From Blastocatellia bacterium (lineage in GTDB: Bacteria; Acidobacteriota; Blastocatellia; UBA7656): 64,000 bases of DNA. Position numbers and translations under genes: made by a program. Below the pieces are notes generated by a model. It was given only the letters and a program-made list of their open reading frames with translations. It had not been told where the DNA came from and ran no database searches. Below, in pieces: positions 35,374 through 44,853 of the stretch (the stretch's first letter is position 1; every line of letters begins with the position of its first letter). The DNA lies in NCBI GenBank assembly GCA_035275065.1, contig DATENM010000133.1:1-64000 (forward strand), in the 5' to 3' direction.

Positions 35374-38300
35374 ATGTACACACTGGTCACATTCGCCACG
35401 CAATGGGGAAGCAAGCACGGGGGCATCAACAGCTTTAACACCGATTTTCTTTCTGCGTTCGGTGCCGCATACAACCTGAGTACTCAGATTATTTGTATTG
35501 TCGCTAGCAACACTCCAGAGGCCAGCGAAGATGCCTCCAAATGGCATGTGCGCCTGGTCCCTTTACCCTATGACCCTGCCGCCAAAGCGTTCGGCCAGGA
35601 TCATGGTGAAGCCGGTGTTCAACAACTCAAGCGCTTCAATATTGACTTCGACCCTGACAAAACGGTGTGGCTTGGGCACGACCGCATCACCGGCGAAGCT
35701 GCGATTGCGGCGGCAAAGGTTGCCGGTGGCCGTTCGGCTGTGATTCACCACATGAGTTATAACCACTATGAGTCTTATGCTGAAGACTCGCAATCAGCAC
35801 TGATAAAAACAGAGACGCAAGCCCGCCTGTTTCAAAATGCCGACCTGGTTTTGGCGGTGGGACCGCTACTCCGGGATGCAGTGAAAGACCTCATCAGCGA
35901 AGGGAAGCCTGTTCACATGCTGATTCCTGGTCTTGCAGAAATTGATCCGCAAAATGCACCTAATACCTTTGTGGCTTTTCTGAGTGGCCGGTTGAGCGAT
36001 GATGCGGCCCGTATCAAACAAGGCAATCTCGGCCTCGCTGCATTCGCAAGAGCGCACCGCGATGCTCGTGAAAACGAGATGCCCGATGCCTTGCGTAATC
36101 AACCAAAGCTACTTTTGCGTGGGGTCGATTTTGAAGGCCAATCATCTGACTCTCCCTTGCGTAATCCACGAGAGGTAGAGGCCGAGCTAAAACAATTCGC
36201 CTATGGATACGCCGATGCAGTAATCAATCTTCACGCCTTGCCATACACAGAAGATCGCCAACAACTCTATCGCGAGCTGAGTCGGGCGAGCGTGGCCCTG
36301 ATGCCTTCATGGCATGAGGGCTTTGGCTTGGTGGCATGGGAAGCGATCGCTGCCGGTGTACCTCTAATTGTGAGCAAACAGAGCGGTGTATATAGGCTGC
36401 TAGAAGAAGATTATCCCGGTGCCGGGACCGGGTGTGTCTATCCTCTCGATGTAAAAGGGGCGATCTCCGCGCCGTACATTCACCCAGATGACTTAAACGG
36501 GACAGTAACAGCACTGAAAGCAATTGCTAATAATCCCAATAAGGCACGCAAGCAAGCGAGCATTTTGAGAGAAATGCTGCTTGAAAAGAACACATGGGCT
36601 GCGTGTGCTGAAAAGGCGGCGAATGCCTTTGGCTGGGACATGAAAAAAGGCAGCATGCCTGCCATCACCCCCGAAAACCTCCCACAAGCGCCAAACTCTA
36701 TTGCGCCCGCTCCTGCACTTGCGCCCGCTGATGGTGAACAGGGACCACTTCGTATGCCTGTTGGGCAATGGCGTGCGGGTGCTGGAATGGCTGACAGCCA
36801 GTTGCTTCGTGCGGAAGAGGCATTGCTGCCTTTTGATCCGGCCCGCGAGCCCGATGTTGATCGCCTGAATGAATGGCTAGATGATCCGCAGTGGCCACTG
36901 TCTGTGAGGTTAATCACGGGCGCCGGTGGGCAAGGTAAGACCCGATTGGCCCTTGAGGTTTGTCAGCAGCGGCTCGCCTCAGGTTGGCAGGCGGGCTTCC
37001 TTGACAGCAACCTTGAAGCCAACCGAATGGCCGCCAACTGGCAGGATTTGCGCAAGCTAGACAAGCCGCTCTTGATCGTCATTGACTATGCGGAAACTCG
37101 ACAGACAGCATTTCTCGCACTGCTAAAAGCCACGCTGCAAAATCCTGGCAGCCGATCTGTGCGAATGCTGTTGCTCGCGCGCGATGGCGGCGAATGGTGG
37201 GACAACCTTCCTAGTAAAGATCCTCAGTGCGAAGCGTTGCTGAGCGGTTATGCGACGACGGGACCCTTCCGGCTGCCGGCGCTATACGCAGCGGAACACG
37301 ATCGTAGGAAGGCTTATACAACGGCGCTACAGGCGTTTGCGCAGACTCTCGCCGTGACCGCTCCAGGTATCGTTCCTGATCTAATCGCCGACCACTTTGA
37401 GCGTCCATTGTATGTACAAATGGCTGCGCTTCTAGCGCTATATGGTGAGCGTCCGACCACAGCTCAGGGGCTAACGAAGGCGCTCTTAAATCACGAACGC
37501 CGTTATTGGCGGGGAGTCCTCGCTCACTTCAATTGGCCGGAACCTGAGCGACGTGCTGAGCAGTTGCTTGCGCTCGCGACCCTTGCGGGCGGCTTTGCCA
37601 CGGCCAAAGTTGCCGAGCCGTATTGGGTCAAAGCAAGAGGAAGAGTTCTCAGCACAGGAGAATTCAATTCTTTGTTTCGCGCCTTAGCCACGTTGTACCC
37701 CGAAGTTCAGGGATTACAACCCTTGCGTCCCGATCTGCTCGGCGAAGCCTTAGTGGCACAGGCTCTTCTTCGCCCCGATGCTGACACGCTTCTCGACGCA
37801 GTCTTAAGTAATACAGCAACTCAACCCATTCGTCGCAATGCACTGACAGTGCTTGCCCGCCTATCCGCTCAGCGCCCAGACTTGCAACAAATCTTGGTGG
37901 ATGCTTTGTCACGCCAGTTTTCCCATTGTTGCAAGGATGTGGTGGCAGTCAGCACCGAGACCGCGAGCCGCTTGCCCGAGTTGGCAGAGTTGGCGTTTGT
38001 CGGTCTGTCGCCGGTCAGCAAAAGCCAAGCGGCTGGCTTGTTGGCTCCGCTATTCAAAGAAGAATCAGTACAACTCGCTCAACTGGGTTGCATGGTATCT
38101 GAGTATCTGGCTGGGAAATCTCGTGATAAATTTGAAAAGAAACCGGGCGATCTGAACCGGATGGCTGACTATGCCCGAGAGTTGACCATTTATGCGCTCC
38201 ATCTATCCCGCATCGGTCATTACCAGCAGGCTTGCGATGTTGGTCTGGATGGCCTGGAACTCTATAACCGCCTGACCCTCAAAGACCCTAAGCGATTTGA

Positions 38301-38997
38301 ACCTGACTATGCGGGCGCATTAGGCAACTACGCGCTTGATTTGAGTAATGCCGGCAAGGACGAAGAGGCGCTTGAGCGCGACCGCGAAGCTTGGGAGATT
38401 TACAAGCGGTTGGCGCTGAAGAACCCCGACCGCTTCGAGCCTGACTATGCGAGGTCATTAAACAACTACGCCGGTCATTTGAGTGATGGTGGTCAATACG
38501 AGGAGGCGCTTGAGCATGCCCGCGAGGCTTGGGAGATTCGCAAGCGGTTGGCGCTGAAGAACCCCGACCGCTTTGCCACCGAGCTATTCCGTAATACATG
38601 CTTTGTAGATTTCCTGGCCTGGTTATGCAATCAAAGCGTCGACAGTGATAAACCTGAGCTAAACCAATTAATGACATTTATGGCTCCTCATCAGCGCGCT
38701 CTAATGCTACTTTTTTCGGCATTCGTGGAAGGCTGCACAGCAGCGAACCAAGATGCTCGCAATGAAGATTTTCGGAGAGTGCTTTTGTGGTGGGCTGAGT
38801 GTTCAGTTGCGAGCAAGAACATGGGCGAGCCCTATTGGTTATGTGCGGCTGCTTGGTGTGCTCAGTTTGATCCAGCGGAGCTAGTGGAGACTGATTGGGA
38901 GGCTAGCTGGCAACAATTTGTGAAGCAACGAAATGGCTGGATACCAGCGTGGATGTCAGAGGTAGCGCGACGGCTGGAATTCCAGTGGCCCAGCTAA
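35374..38997 (+). CDS. glycosyltransferase-STAND NTPase-TPR fusion protein
   Basis: This 1207-aa protein has three parts. Residues 1-430 are a GT-B glycosyltransferase of GT4 type, with the EX7E motif at E315 and E323 (WHEGFGLVAWEAIAAGVPLI). Residues 490-780 are a P-loop NTPase with Walker A GAGGQGKT (516-523) and Walker B LLIVIDYAE (D571), followed by a helical/winged region as in STAND ATPases. Residues 800-1207 are helical repeats, including TPR units of 46 residues from residue 970. No signal or membrane segment is visible. STAND proteins are signal-gated switches, and many bacterial ones are antiphage sensors with an N-terminal effector. A glycosyltransferase effector would be unusual. 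It stands alone between unrelated genes and is less GC-rich than they are. Confidence 0.82.
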   Translation: MYTLVTFATQWGSKHGGINSFNTDFLSAFGAAYNLSTQIICIVASNTPEASEDASKWHVRLVPLPYDPAAKAFGQDHGEAGVQQLKRFNIDFDPDKTVWLGHDRITGEAAIAAAKVAGGRSAVIHHMSYNHYESYAEDSQSALIKTETQARLFQNADLVLAVGPLLRDAVKDLISEGKPVHMLIPGLAEIDPQNAPNTFVAFLSGRLSDDAARIKQGNLGLAAFARAHRDARENEMPDALRNQPKLLLRGVDFEGQSSDSPLRNPREVEAELKQFAYGYADAVINLHALPYTEDRQQLYRELSRASVALMPSWHEGFGLVAWEAIAAGVPLIVSKQSGVYRLLEEDYPGAGTGCVYPLDVKGAISAPYIHPDDLNGTVTALKAIANNPNKARKQASILREMLLEKNTWAACAEKAANAFGWDMKKGSMPAITPENLPQAPNSIAPAPALAPADGEQGPLRMPVGQWRAGAGMADSQLLRAEEALLPFDPAREPDVDRLNEWLDDPQWPLSVRLITGAGGQGKTRLALEVCQQRLASGWQAGFLDSNLEANRMAANWQDLRKLDKPLLIVIDYAETRQTAFLALLKATLQNPGSRSVRMLLLARDGGEWWDNLPSKDPQCEALLSGYATTGPFRLPALYAAEHDRRKAYTTALQAFAQTLAVTAPGIVPDLIADHFERPLYVQMAALLALYGERPTTAQGLTKALLNHERRYWRGVLAHFNWPEPERRAEQLLALATLAGGFATAKVAEPYWVKARGRVLSTGEFNSLFRALATLYPEVQGLQPLRPDLLGEALVAQALLRPDADTLLDAVLSNTATQPIRRNALTVLARLSAQRPDLQQILVDALSRQFSHCCKDVVAVSTETASRLPELAELAFVGLSPVSKSQAAGLLAPLFKEESVQLAQLGCMVSEYLAGKSRDKFEKKPGDLNRMADYARELTIYALHLSRIGHYQQACDVGLDGLELYNRLTLKDPKRFEPDYAGALGNYALDLSNAGKDEEALERDREAWEIYKRLALKNPDRFEPDYARSLNNYAGHLSDGGQYEEALEHAREAWEIRKRLALKNPDRFATELFRNTCFVDFLAWLCNQSVDSDKPELNQLMTFMAPHQRALMLLFSAFVEGCTAANQDARNEDFRRVLLWWAECSVASKNMGEPYWLCAAAWCAQFDPAELVETDWEASWQQFVKQRNGWIPAWMSEVARRLEFQWPS
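38281..38586 (+). repeat. near-identical 138-base TPR-encoding repeats
   Basis: Units start at 38281 and 38419, with a partial third from 38557. The segments around 38398-38435 and 38536-38573 are almost the same at the DNA level (GCTTGGGAGATT, then AAGCGGTTGGCGCTGAAGAA), while the surroundings differ. That indicates recent duplication or gene conversion of repeat units in the presumed sensor arm. Confidence 0.75.
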
Positions 38998-39054
38998 AAA
39001 AACAGAGCCATATTCTTATCGACGTCATTAATCGAAGGAGTGGCGAGGGGCGTC

Positions 39055-40602
39055 CTACAACTTGTGCTCGCCGCGCACGTAATACTTGAAAGCCATCTTG
39101 GCGAGCTTCCAGACCTTGCCCCATTCGATGTTGCCTTCTTCGCCGCGCACTAACTGGTTGACCAGCATCGAGCGCAGATAGCGGCCCTCGCGCATGAACA
39201 TGAAGCGCTTGGCGTAGGGGCGGGCGACTTCGAAGAAATTAAAATTCGGATCAACCTGCGTGCCGATGCCTTCGAGCGTCATCATGGCGCGCACGATGTA
39301 GGTAAAGCTCGCGGGGATGCGGAAAGGGAACTCGTAGATGACGTGCGCCAGGTCGAAGAGCAGTTCTTTGAACTTCACGTCTCTCAGCTTCAGGCTCAGG
39401 TAGCGGTCGAACAAGCCTTCGATGATCGGCTTGAAGCGCGCTTCCTCGTCCGGCGATAGCTCGATGAATCCTAGCCGCACCATATCTTCGACCAGGCCCG
39501 GCACGTCACGCTCGACGATGTGAAAGAAGGCGTTGATCAGTTGCGATTGCAACTCGACGGGCAAGCGGCCCACCATGCCGAAATCGAAAAACGCCAGCCG
39601 GCCATCCGGCATGACGCGCAGGTTGCCGGGGTGCGGGTCGGCGTGAAAGAAACCATCTTCGAGCAACTGCTTCAGGTAAGTCCGCGCCAATAGCTTGACG
39701 ACTTCGTGCGGATTACGGCCGGCGGCGCTGAGCGCTTCAACCTCCGTGACCTTCAAGCCTTCGATGAACTCCATCACGATGACCCGCGACGACGAGAAAA
39801 TCTCGTAGATGCGCGGCACATAGACGTCCGGCCACTTCTCGAAGTTGCGGCGAAAGGTTTCGGCGTTGCGCACCTCTGCGCGGTAATCCATCTCTTCATA
39901 AATGTGTGCGCGGAACTCGTCAATCGTGCCCTGCCAGTCGACGCCGCGAACCAGATTGGGATAACGCGCCGCAAAGCGGGCGATGCGCCGCAGCACGCGC
40001 AAGTCGAATTCGATCTGCGTCGCGAGGTTCGGGCGTTGCATTTTGATGGCGACCGTCTGGCCCGTGCGCAACTGGCCGCGATGCACCTGGCCGAGCGAGG
40101 CGGCGGCGACCGGGCGATCCTCGAAGTCCTTAAAGATGTCTTCGATTTTGACGTGCAGCTCCGACTCGACGATCTGGCGGGCGATTTCGGAAGGGAAGGG
40201 CGGCACTTCATCTTGCAGCGCCGAAAGCTCTTGAATGTATTCGATGGGCAGCAAGTCTGCGCGCGTCGCCAGGGTCTGCCCGGTCTTAATGAAGGTCGGG
40301 CCGAGCTTGAGGAACTTTTCGCGCAGCATAGCGCCTTCCTCGTGTCGCTCGGCGGCGGTCTTTTCGCGCTTGCGGCCCAGCCAGTCACGCGAGTTGACGA
40401 AAGCGCGCAGGCCGAACAGGGCGAACGAGATGAAGATGCGCAGCATGCGCAGGTAGCCGCGAATGCCGATGCGCTCGTCGGGAGTCCCGGCTCCTGTCTT
40501 TGCCGGCGTGACGGTGATTGAGCGAGGGGTGATGACGGTCGTCGAAGGCGGCGGAGTTTCCGCCGTGACCCTGGTTAAATTGGATTGGTTCTCCTGCATC
40601 AA
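39055..40602 (-). CDS. AarF/UbiB-type atypical kinase
   Basis: The 515-aa protein has the UbiB/ABC1/ADCK features: KLGPTFIKTGQTLATRADLLP holds the KxGQ motif, AAASLGQVHRG the Ala-rich nucleotide loop, VAIKMQRP the lysine, YEEMDYRAEVRNAE the following helix, HADPHPGN the catalytic loop and FFDFGMVG the DFG-type metal site. The last 40 residues are amphipathic, not clearly transmembrane. UbiB proteins support ubiquinone or other isoprenoid-quinone lipid synthesis by ATP-driven handling of lipid intermediates. It is convergent with the STAND gene. Confidence 0.88.
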   Translation of the reverse strand: MMQENQSNLTRVTAETPPPSTTVITPRSITVTPAKTGAGTPDERIGIRGYLRMLRIFISFALFGLRAFVNSRDWLGRKREKTAAERHEEGAMLREKFLKLGPTFIKTGQTLATRADLLPIEYIQELSALQDEVPPFPSEIARQIVESELHVKIEDIFKDFEDRPVAAASLGQVHRGQLRTGQTVAIKMQRPNLATQIEFDLRVLRRIARFAARYPNLVRGVDWQGTIDEFRAHIYEEMDYRAEVRNAETFRRNFEKWPDVYVPRIYEIFSSSRVIVMEFIEGLKVTEVEALSAAGRNPHEVVKLLARTYLKQLLEDGFFHADPHPGNLRVMPDGRLAFFDFGMVGRLPVELQSQLINAFFHIVERDVPGLVEDMVRLGFIELSPDEEARFKPIIEGLFDRYLSLKLRDVKFKELLFDLAHVIYEFPFRIPASFTYIVRAMMTLEGIGTQVDPNFNFFEVARPYAKRFMFMREGRYLRSMLVNQLVRGEEGNIEWGKVWKLAKMAFKYYVRGEHKL

Positions 40603-40687
40603 CTGTTGATACGCATTCGAGCTGCCGGACGTTGCCTCAAGAAAATTTTATCACACTGCGGCTGCCTGGGGGCGCGGGCGACGGCGA

Positions 40688-40762
40688 CCTGGGAGCGCGG
40701 GCGGGACGCCCGCATGGCTTCACATGCGACAGACCGGCGGGCGGGACGCCCGCGCTCCCAGG
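40688..40762. repeat. 26-base GC-rich inverted repeat
   Basis: Arms 40688-40713 and 40737-40762 share the CCTGGGAGCGCGGGCG motif in opposite orientation, with a short mismatch at the centre of each arm. Each arm is itself nearly palindromic (GCGGGCGGGACGCCCGC). It ends at the tyrS stop codon, so it may also serve as a terminator. Confidence 0.65.
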
Positions 40763-41977
40763 CTATTTGAAAGTCACGCGCAGATACTTGCGCTTGCCGA
40801 CCTGAATCAACAGGCTCTCGCCCGCCTGCTGACCTATCTCGGCTTTGACATCAATGACGCGCTCGCCGTCAACGCGGACGCTGCCTTGCTGAATCTGTCG
40901 CTGCGCGTCTGACACGGATGATGCGAGATTGTGCGAAGCCAGCAGCTTGGCCAGACGGATCGCGCCCGCCGGCAAGTCGATTTCCGGAGTGTCTTCAGGC
41001 GCGTGATGCCCGCGGAATATGCGGTCGAATTCATCCGACGCCGCCTGCGCCTCGGCGGCGGAATGAAAATCACCGACGATGCGCCGGCCCAGCTCGGCCT
41101 TGATGTCGCGAGGGTTGCGCTCGGCTTGCGCGGCGGCCTCTTTCAGCGCATTGATTTCGGCGGGCTGTAGGTCGGTCAGCAGCTCGTAGTAACGCCACAT
41201 CAGGTCGTCGCTCACCGACATCACTTTGCCGAACATCTCGCGCGGCGCTTCGGTAATGCCGATGTAGTTGCCGTAGCTCTTCGACATCTTGCGCACGCCA
41301 TCCAGCCCTTCGAGCAGCGGCGTCGTCATCACCACTTGCGGGTCTTTGCTGCCGTAGCCTTGCTGCACCTGCCGCGCCATCAGCAGGTTGACTTTCTGGT
41401 CGGTGCCGCCTAGCTCGACGTCGGCTTCAAGCGCCACCGAGTCATAGCCCTGCGCCAGCGGGTAGAGCAGCTCGTGGACGCCAATCGGAATCTGCGCGTC
41501 AACGCGCTTCTTGAACTCGTCGCGTTCGAGCAACTGCGCGACGGTCGCTTTCGCCGCCAGCTTGATGAAATCCGCCGCGCTGAATTTCGCGAACCACTCG
41601 TTGTTGAACCTTAGCTCGGTCAGCTCAGGATCGAGCAGCTTGAAGACTTGCTCTTTATAGGTCTCGGCGTTTGCCAGTATCTGTTCCGGCGTCAGCGCCG
41701 GGCGCGTCGCCGACCTTCCCGTCGGGTCACCGATCAAGCCCGTAAAATCGCCGATCAAGAAAATCACGCGATGGCCAAGCATCTGGAAGTGGCGCATCTT
41801 GCGAATCAACACGGTGTGGCCGATGTGCAGGTCGGGCGCGGTCGGATCAAACCCGGCTTTCACCCTGAGCGGCTTGCCGGTCTTCTCGGCCTGTGCGAGC
41901 TTGCGCCGCAGGTCGGCTTCCGAGATGCAATCAACCGTGCCCTTTGTTAAGAAGGCGATCTGTTCGTCAATGGTCAT
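40763..41977 (-). CDS. tyrS: tyrosyl-tRNA synthetase
   Basis: The 404-aa class I synthetase has the HIGH motif at 51-54 (DLHIGHT), the Tyr-binding KAGFDPTAPD, the TyrRS segment GFDSVALEADVELGGTDQKVN in the form YDSVALEADVELGGTDQ, and the KMSKSYGN loop. The C-terminal S4 RNA-binding domain (QGSVRVDGERV) is present. The length and the HIGH-motif form match the TyrZ-like bacterial group. It charges tRNA-Tyr in the cytoplasm. Confidence 0.95.
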   Translation of the reverse strand: MTIDEQIAFLTKGTVDCISEADLRRKLAQAEKTGKPLRVKAGFDPTAPDLHIGHTVLIRKMRHFQMLGHRVIFLIGDFTGLIGDPTGRSATRPALTPEQILANAETYKEQVFKLLDPELTELRFNNEWFAKFSAADFIKLAAKATVAQLLERDEFKKRVDAQIPIGVHELLYPLAQGYDSVALEADVELGGTDQKVNLLMARQVQQGYGSKDPQVVMTTPLLEGLDGVRKMSKSYGNYIGITEAPREMFGKVMSVSDDLMWRYYELLTDLQPAEINALKEAAAQAERNPRDIKAELGRRIVGDFHSAAEAQAASDEFDRIFRGHHAPEDTPEIDLPAGAIRLAKLLASHNLASSVSDAQRQIQQGSVRVDGERVIDVKAEIGQQAGESLLIQVGKRKYLRVTFK

Positions 41978-41987
41978 AATTTATAAA

Positions 41988-42084
41988 GAAGTCAGGAGTC
42001 AGGAGTCAGAAGACAGAATGGGAGAGGAAGTCGGCTCCGCCTCCGGTTCTTATTCTGACTCCTGACTCCTGACTCCTGACTTCT
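41988..42084. repeat. inverted array of GTCAGGA units
   Basis: Tandem copies of GTCAGGA at 41990-42010 face the complementary TCCTGAC copies at 42056-42082, forming a large imperfect hairpin between tyrS and the gamma-glutamyltransferase stop. The spacer is GC-rich and non-coding. Confidence 0.65.
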
Positions 42085-42090
42085 TTCCCT

Positions 42091-43863
42091 TCAATATCCG
42101 ACAGCAGCGCCGCCGAGTCGCGGGTCTGAAGCGCCGAGCCGCATGGCGGTCTGCGGATCAATCATGATGCCTTCGGCGTCGCCCATGTAACCAGGCTTAT
42201 CGGCGAACTTGTGGCCGCGCGCTTCGAGCGCCTTGCGGGTATCGGCGTTCAGGCCAAACGGCTCCCAGCGAATATGGTCGGGCATCCACTGATGATGATA
42301 GCGCGGCGCGTCTATCGCCTGCTGAAGATTCATGTGGAAGTCGAGCACGTTCACCATGACTTGCAAAACCGTGTTGATGATCGTCGGCCCGCCGGGGCTG
42401 CCGATGGCGAAGAGGACTTTGCCGTCTTTCAAAACGATGGTCGGCGTCATCGCCGATAGCGGGCGCTTGCGCGGCGCGATGGCGTTGTTTTCGCTTTGTA
42501 GCAGCCCATACGCATTCGGCACGCCCGGCTTCGACGTGAAGTCGTCCATCTCGTTGTTGAGCAGGACGCCCGTGCCGCGCGCCGTCACGCCTGAGCCGAA
42601 GCTATTGTTCAGCGTGTAGGTGTTCGACACGACGTTGCCTTCTTCGTCAACCACGGTGAAGTGTGTGGTTTCGGGCGACTCGTAGGCCACCGGGTTGCCT
42701 TCGCGGATTTCGCTGCTCGGCGTCGCATGGTCGGGCTTGATCGTCTGAATCATGGTCGCGGCATAGTCTTTCGACATCAGGCCAGAGATCGGCACGTTCT
42801 GGACAAAATCGGTATCGCCCAGGAAAGCGGCGCGGTCGGCAAAGGCGCGGCGCTCGACCTCCGTCATCAGGTGAATCGTTTCCGACGAGCTCGGCTCCAT
42901 CTGCGCGAGGTCGTAGCGCTCCAGCATGTTGAGCATTTCCAGAAGCGCGACGCCGCCCGATGACGGCGGCGGCATGGTCAGAATTTCATAGCCGCGATAA
43001 GTGCCATGCAGCGGCTTGCGCATCGTCGGCTGGTACTCTTTCAAGTCCTGCGCCGTAACCAGACCGCCGTTGGCCTGCATGTCGGCAACGATCATGCGGG
43101 CGGTGTCGCCTTCGTAAAACTCGCGCGGCCCTTTTGCCTTCAAGCGCGCGAGGGTCGCCGCCAGCTCCGGCTGCGCGAATTTCTCGCCCTCTTCAAAGTT
43201 CTTGCCGTCGCGCAGGAAGATGCGCTTGCTATCCCCAAAGCGCGACAGCAGATCGCTGCTCGCCTTCATGCTGCGGGCCGTGTGGTACGAGACTTCAAAG
43301 CCATCAGCGGCGAGCCGCCGCGCCGGCTCGATCACGTCAGCCCACTTCAGCTTGCCGTGATGCTCAAGGGCGAGCGCCAGGCCGGCGACGCTGCCCGGCA
43401 CGCCGATGGCGCGATAGCCGACCGTCGAGGCGTCTTTGATGACGTTGCCCTCTTTGTCGAGGTACATATCACGGCTTGCGGCAAGCGGCGCGCGCTCACG
43501 GTAATCGATGATCTCGGTTTCGCCGTTGGCGCGGCGAATCATCATAAATCCGCCGCCGCCGAGATTGCCCGCCGACGGCCAGACCACCGCGAGCGCCAGG
43601 CCGACGGCGACCGCTGCGTCAATCGCATTGCCGCCGCGCTGCATGACCTCTGCGCCGACGCGCGAAGCGATGGGACTGGTCGAAGCGACGATGCCGTGAC
43701 GGGCGCGCACCGGCTGGTTCGCCGAAGTGCCCGCCGTCGGCGCGGCGGCGACGGTCGTCGCCGGTTTAGCCTCTTGCTCGGCGCTTGAAGTTGAAGGAAC
43801 GCGGTTGCAGCCGGTCAGCGCCAGAATCAAAAGCAGTGCCAGCCAGGTAGAGGTTTTTTTCAT
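42091..43863 (-). CDS. ggt: lipoprotein gamma-glutamyltransferase
   Basis: The 590-aa protein starts with a lipoprotein signal (LALLLILALTGC lipobox). The Ntn-hydrolase fold of gamma-glutamyltranspeptidase follows. TTHFTVVDEEGNVVS holds the autoprocessing and catalytic threonine at the small-subunit start, GSGVTARGTGVLLNNEMDDF the lid region, and GSPGGPTIINTV the substrate site. GGNAIDAAVAVGLALAVV in the large subunit is also typical. It cleaves glutathione and other gamma-glutamyl compounds in the periplasm. The start at 43863 is chosen for the lipoprotein signal; it lies 13 bases after the prepilin peptidase stop. Confidence 0.92.
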   Translation of the reverse strand: MKKTSTWLALLLILALTGCNRVPSTSSAEQEAKPATTVAAAPTAGTSANQPVRARHGIVASTSPIASRVGAEVMQRGGNAIDAAVAVGLALAVVWPSAGNLGGGGFMMIRRANGETEIIDYRERAPLAASRDMYLDKEGNVIKDASTVGYRAIGVPGSVAGLALALEHHGKLKWADVIEPARRLAADGFEVSYHTARSMKASSDLLSRFGDSKRIFLRDGKNFEEGEKFAQPELAATLARLKAKGPREFYEGDTARMIVADMQANGGLVTAQDLKEYQPTMRKPLHGTYRGYEILTMPPPSSGGVALLEMLNMLERYDLAQMEPSSSETIHLMTEVERRAFADRAAFLGDTDFVQNVPISGLMSKDYAATMIQTIKPDHATPSSEIREGNPVAYESPETTHFTVVDEEGNVVSNTYTLNNSFGSGVTARGTGVLLNNEMDDFTSKPGVPNAYGLLQSENNAIAPRKRPLSAMTPTIVLKDGKVLFAIGSPGGPTIINTVLQVMVNVLDFHMNLQQAIDAPRYHHQWMPDHIRWEPFGLNADTRKALEARGHKFADKPGYMGDAEGIMIDPQTAMRLGASDPRLGGAAVGY

Positions 43864-43876
43864 GTCGTGCTCCCGA

Positions 43877-44767
43877 TTACGAAGCCATGCCAAGATACCA
43901 ATCGATGAGCGGCTTGCCGACGAACTGCGCGACCAGGGCCGCGGGCCCGAGAAAGACGCCAAAGGGAATCTCCATCTTCATGTTGCTGCCGCGCGCCACC
44001 ATCACGCCGATGCCGACCAGCGAGCCGATCATCGATCCCAGAAAGATCGTCAGAAAGGTCAATTGCCAGCCGAGAAAAGCGCCGACCATCAACATCATTT
44101 TTACATCGCCGAGTCCCATGCCTTCAACGTGGCGGAGCTTCTGATACCCCCAGCGAATCAGCCAGAGCGTGCCGCCACCGGCCACCATGCCGAGCACGGC
44201 ACAGACAATGGCCAGCGCCCATTCGTGCTGCGCGGTCAATCCAAACCAGTTCGGCGTGCGGCGAATCTGCCAGGGGTCAGGCGCCAGCACTCGCAAGACG
44301 AATAGCACGGCGAGGCCGGGAAACGTCAGCACGTTCGGCAGCAGCATATGTCGCAGATCGATGAAGACGAGCGGCACGATGAACGATACGAACACCAGGT
44401 CGCCTACGAGCGTCAGCCAGAAACGCGCCGGCACCTGCATATAATGATCGTCGAAGACGTGAAACTGGTTGCCGTCTTTGATGAAGACGAGCAGAAAGAG
44501 GATGGCGACGAGCAATTCGATGGCCGGGTAGATGGGCGAGATGCCGACGCGGCAATTGCGGCACTTGCCGCCGAGCAGGGCATAGCTCAAGACCGGCACG
44601 TTATCGTAAGGCTTGATCGCGGCGTCGCAGTTCGGGCAGTGCGACGCGGGCAGCACAATCGATTCGCCGAGCGGCACGCGATAGATGACGACATTGAGAA
44701 AGCTGCCGATGAGCAAGCCGAAGATGAAGACAAAGCCCGCAACCATGTACGGTGACAGATATTCCAT
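43877..44767 (-). CDS. pilD: prepilin leader peptidase/N-methyltransferase
   Basis: The 296-aa membrane protein has the A24 layout: N-terminal FLLGSFLNVVIYR-type segment (GLLIGSFLNVVIYRVP), the cysteine tetrad CPNC...CRNC in the cytoplasmic loop, and the GxGD aspartyl-protease motif in GMGLGDVKMM, with the first Asp in FIDLRHMLLPN. It cleaves and N-methylates type IV pilins and type II secretion pseudopilins. No pilin genes are near. The ggt gene follows closely on the same strand. Confidence 0.92.
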   Translation of the reverse strand: MEYLSPYMVAGFVFIFGLLIGSFLNVVIYRVPLGESIVLPASHCPNCDAAIKPYDNVPVLSYALLGGKCRNCRVGISPIYPAIELLVAILFLLVFIKDGNQFHVFDDHYMQVPARFWLTLVGDLVFVSFIVPLVFIDLRHMLLPNVLTFPGLAVLFVLRVLAPDPWQIRRTPNWFGLTAQHEWALAIVCAVLGMVAGGGTLWLIRWGYQKLRHVEGMGLGDVKMMLMVGAFLGWQLTFLTIFLGSMIGSLVGIGVMVARGSNMKMEIPFGVFLGPAALVAQFVGKPLIDWYLGMAS

Positions 44768-44853
44768 TCAGGCCTTTCGTTTGCGAGATGCGGTCAAGTG
44801 GATTAAATTAGCGCGACGCAGTATTGTCAAGCTTGGTAAGCGCAAGGGTGGCG

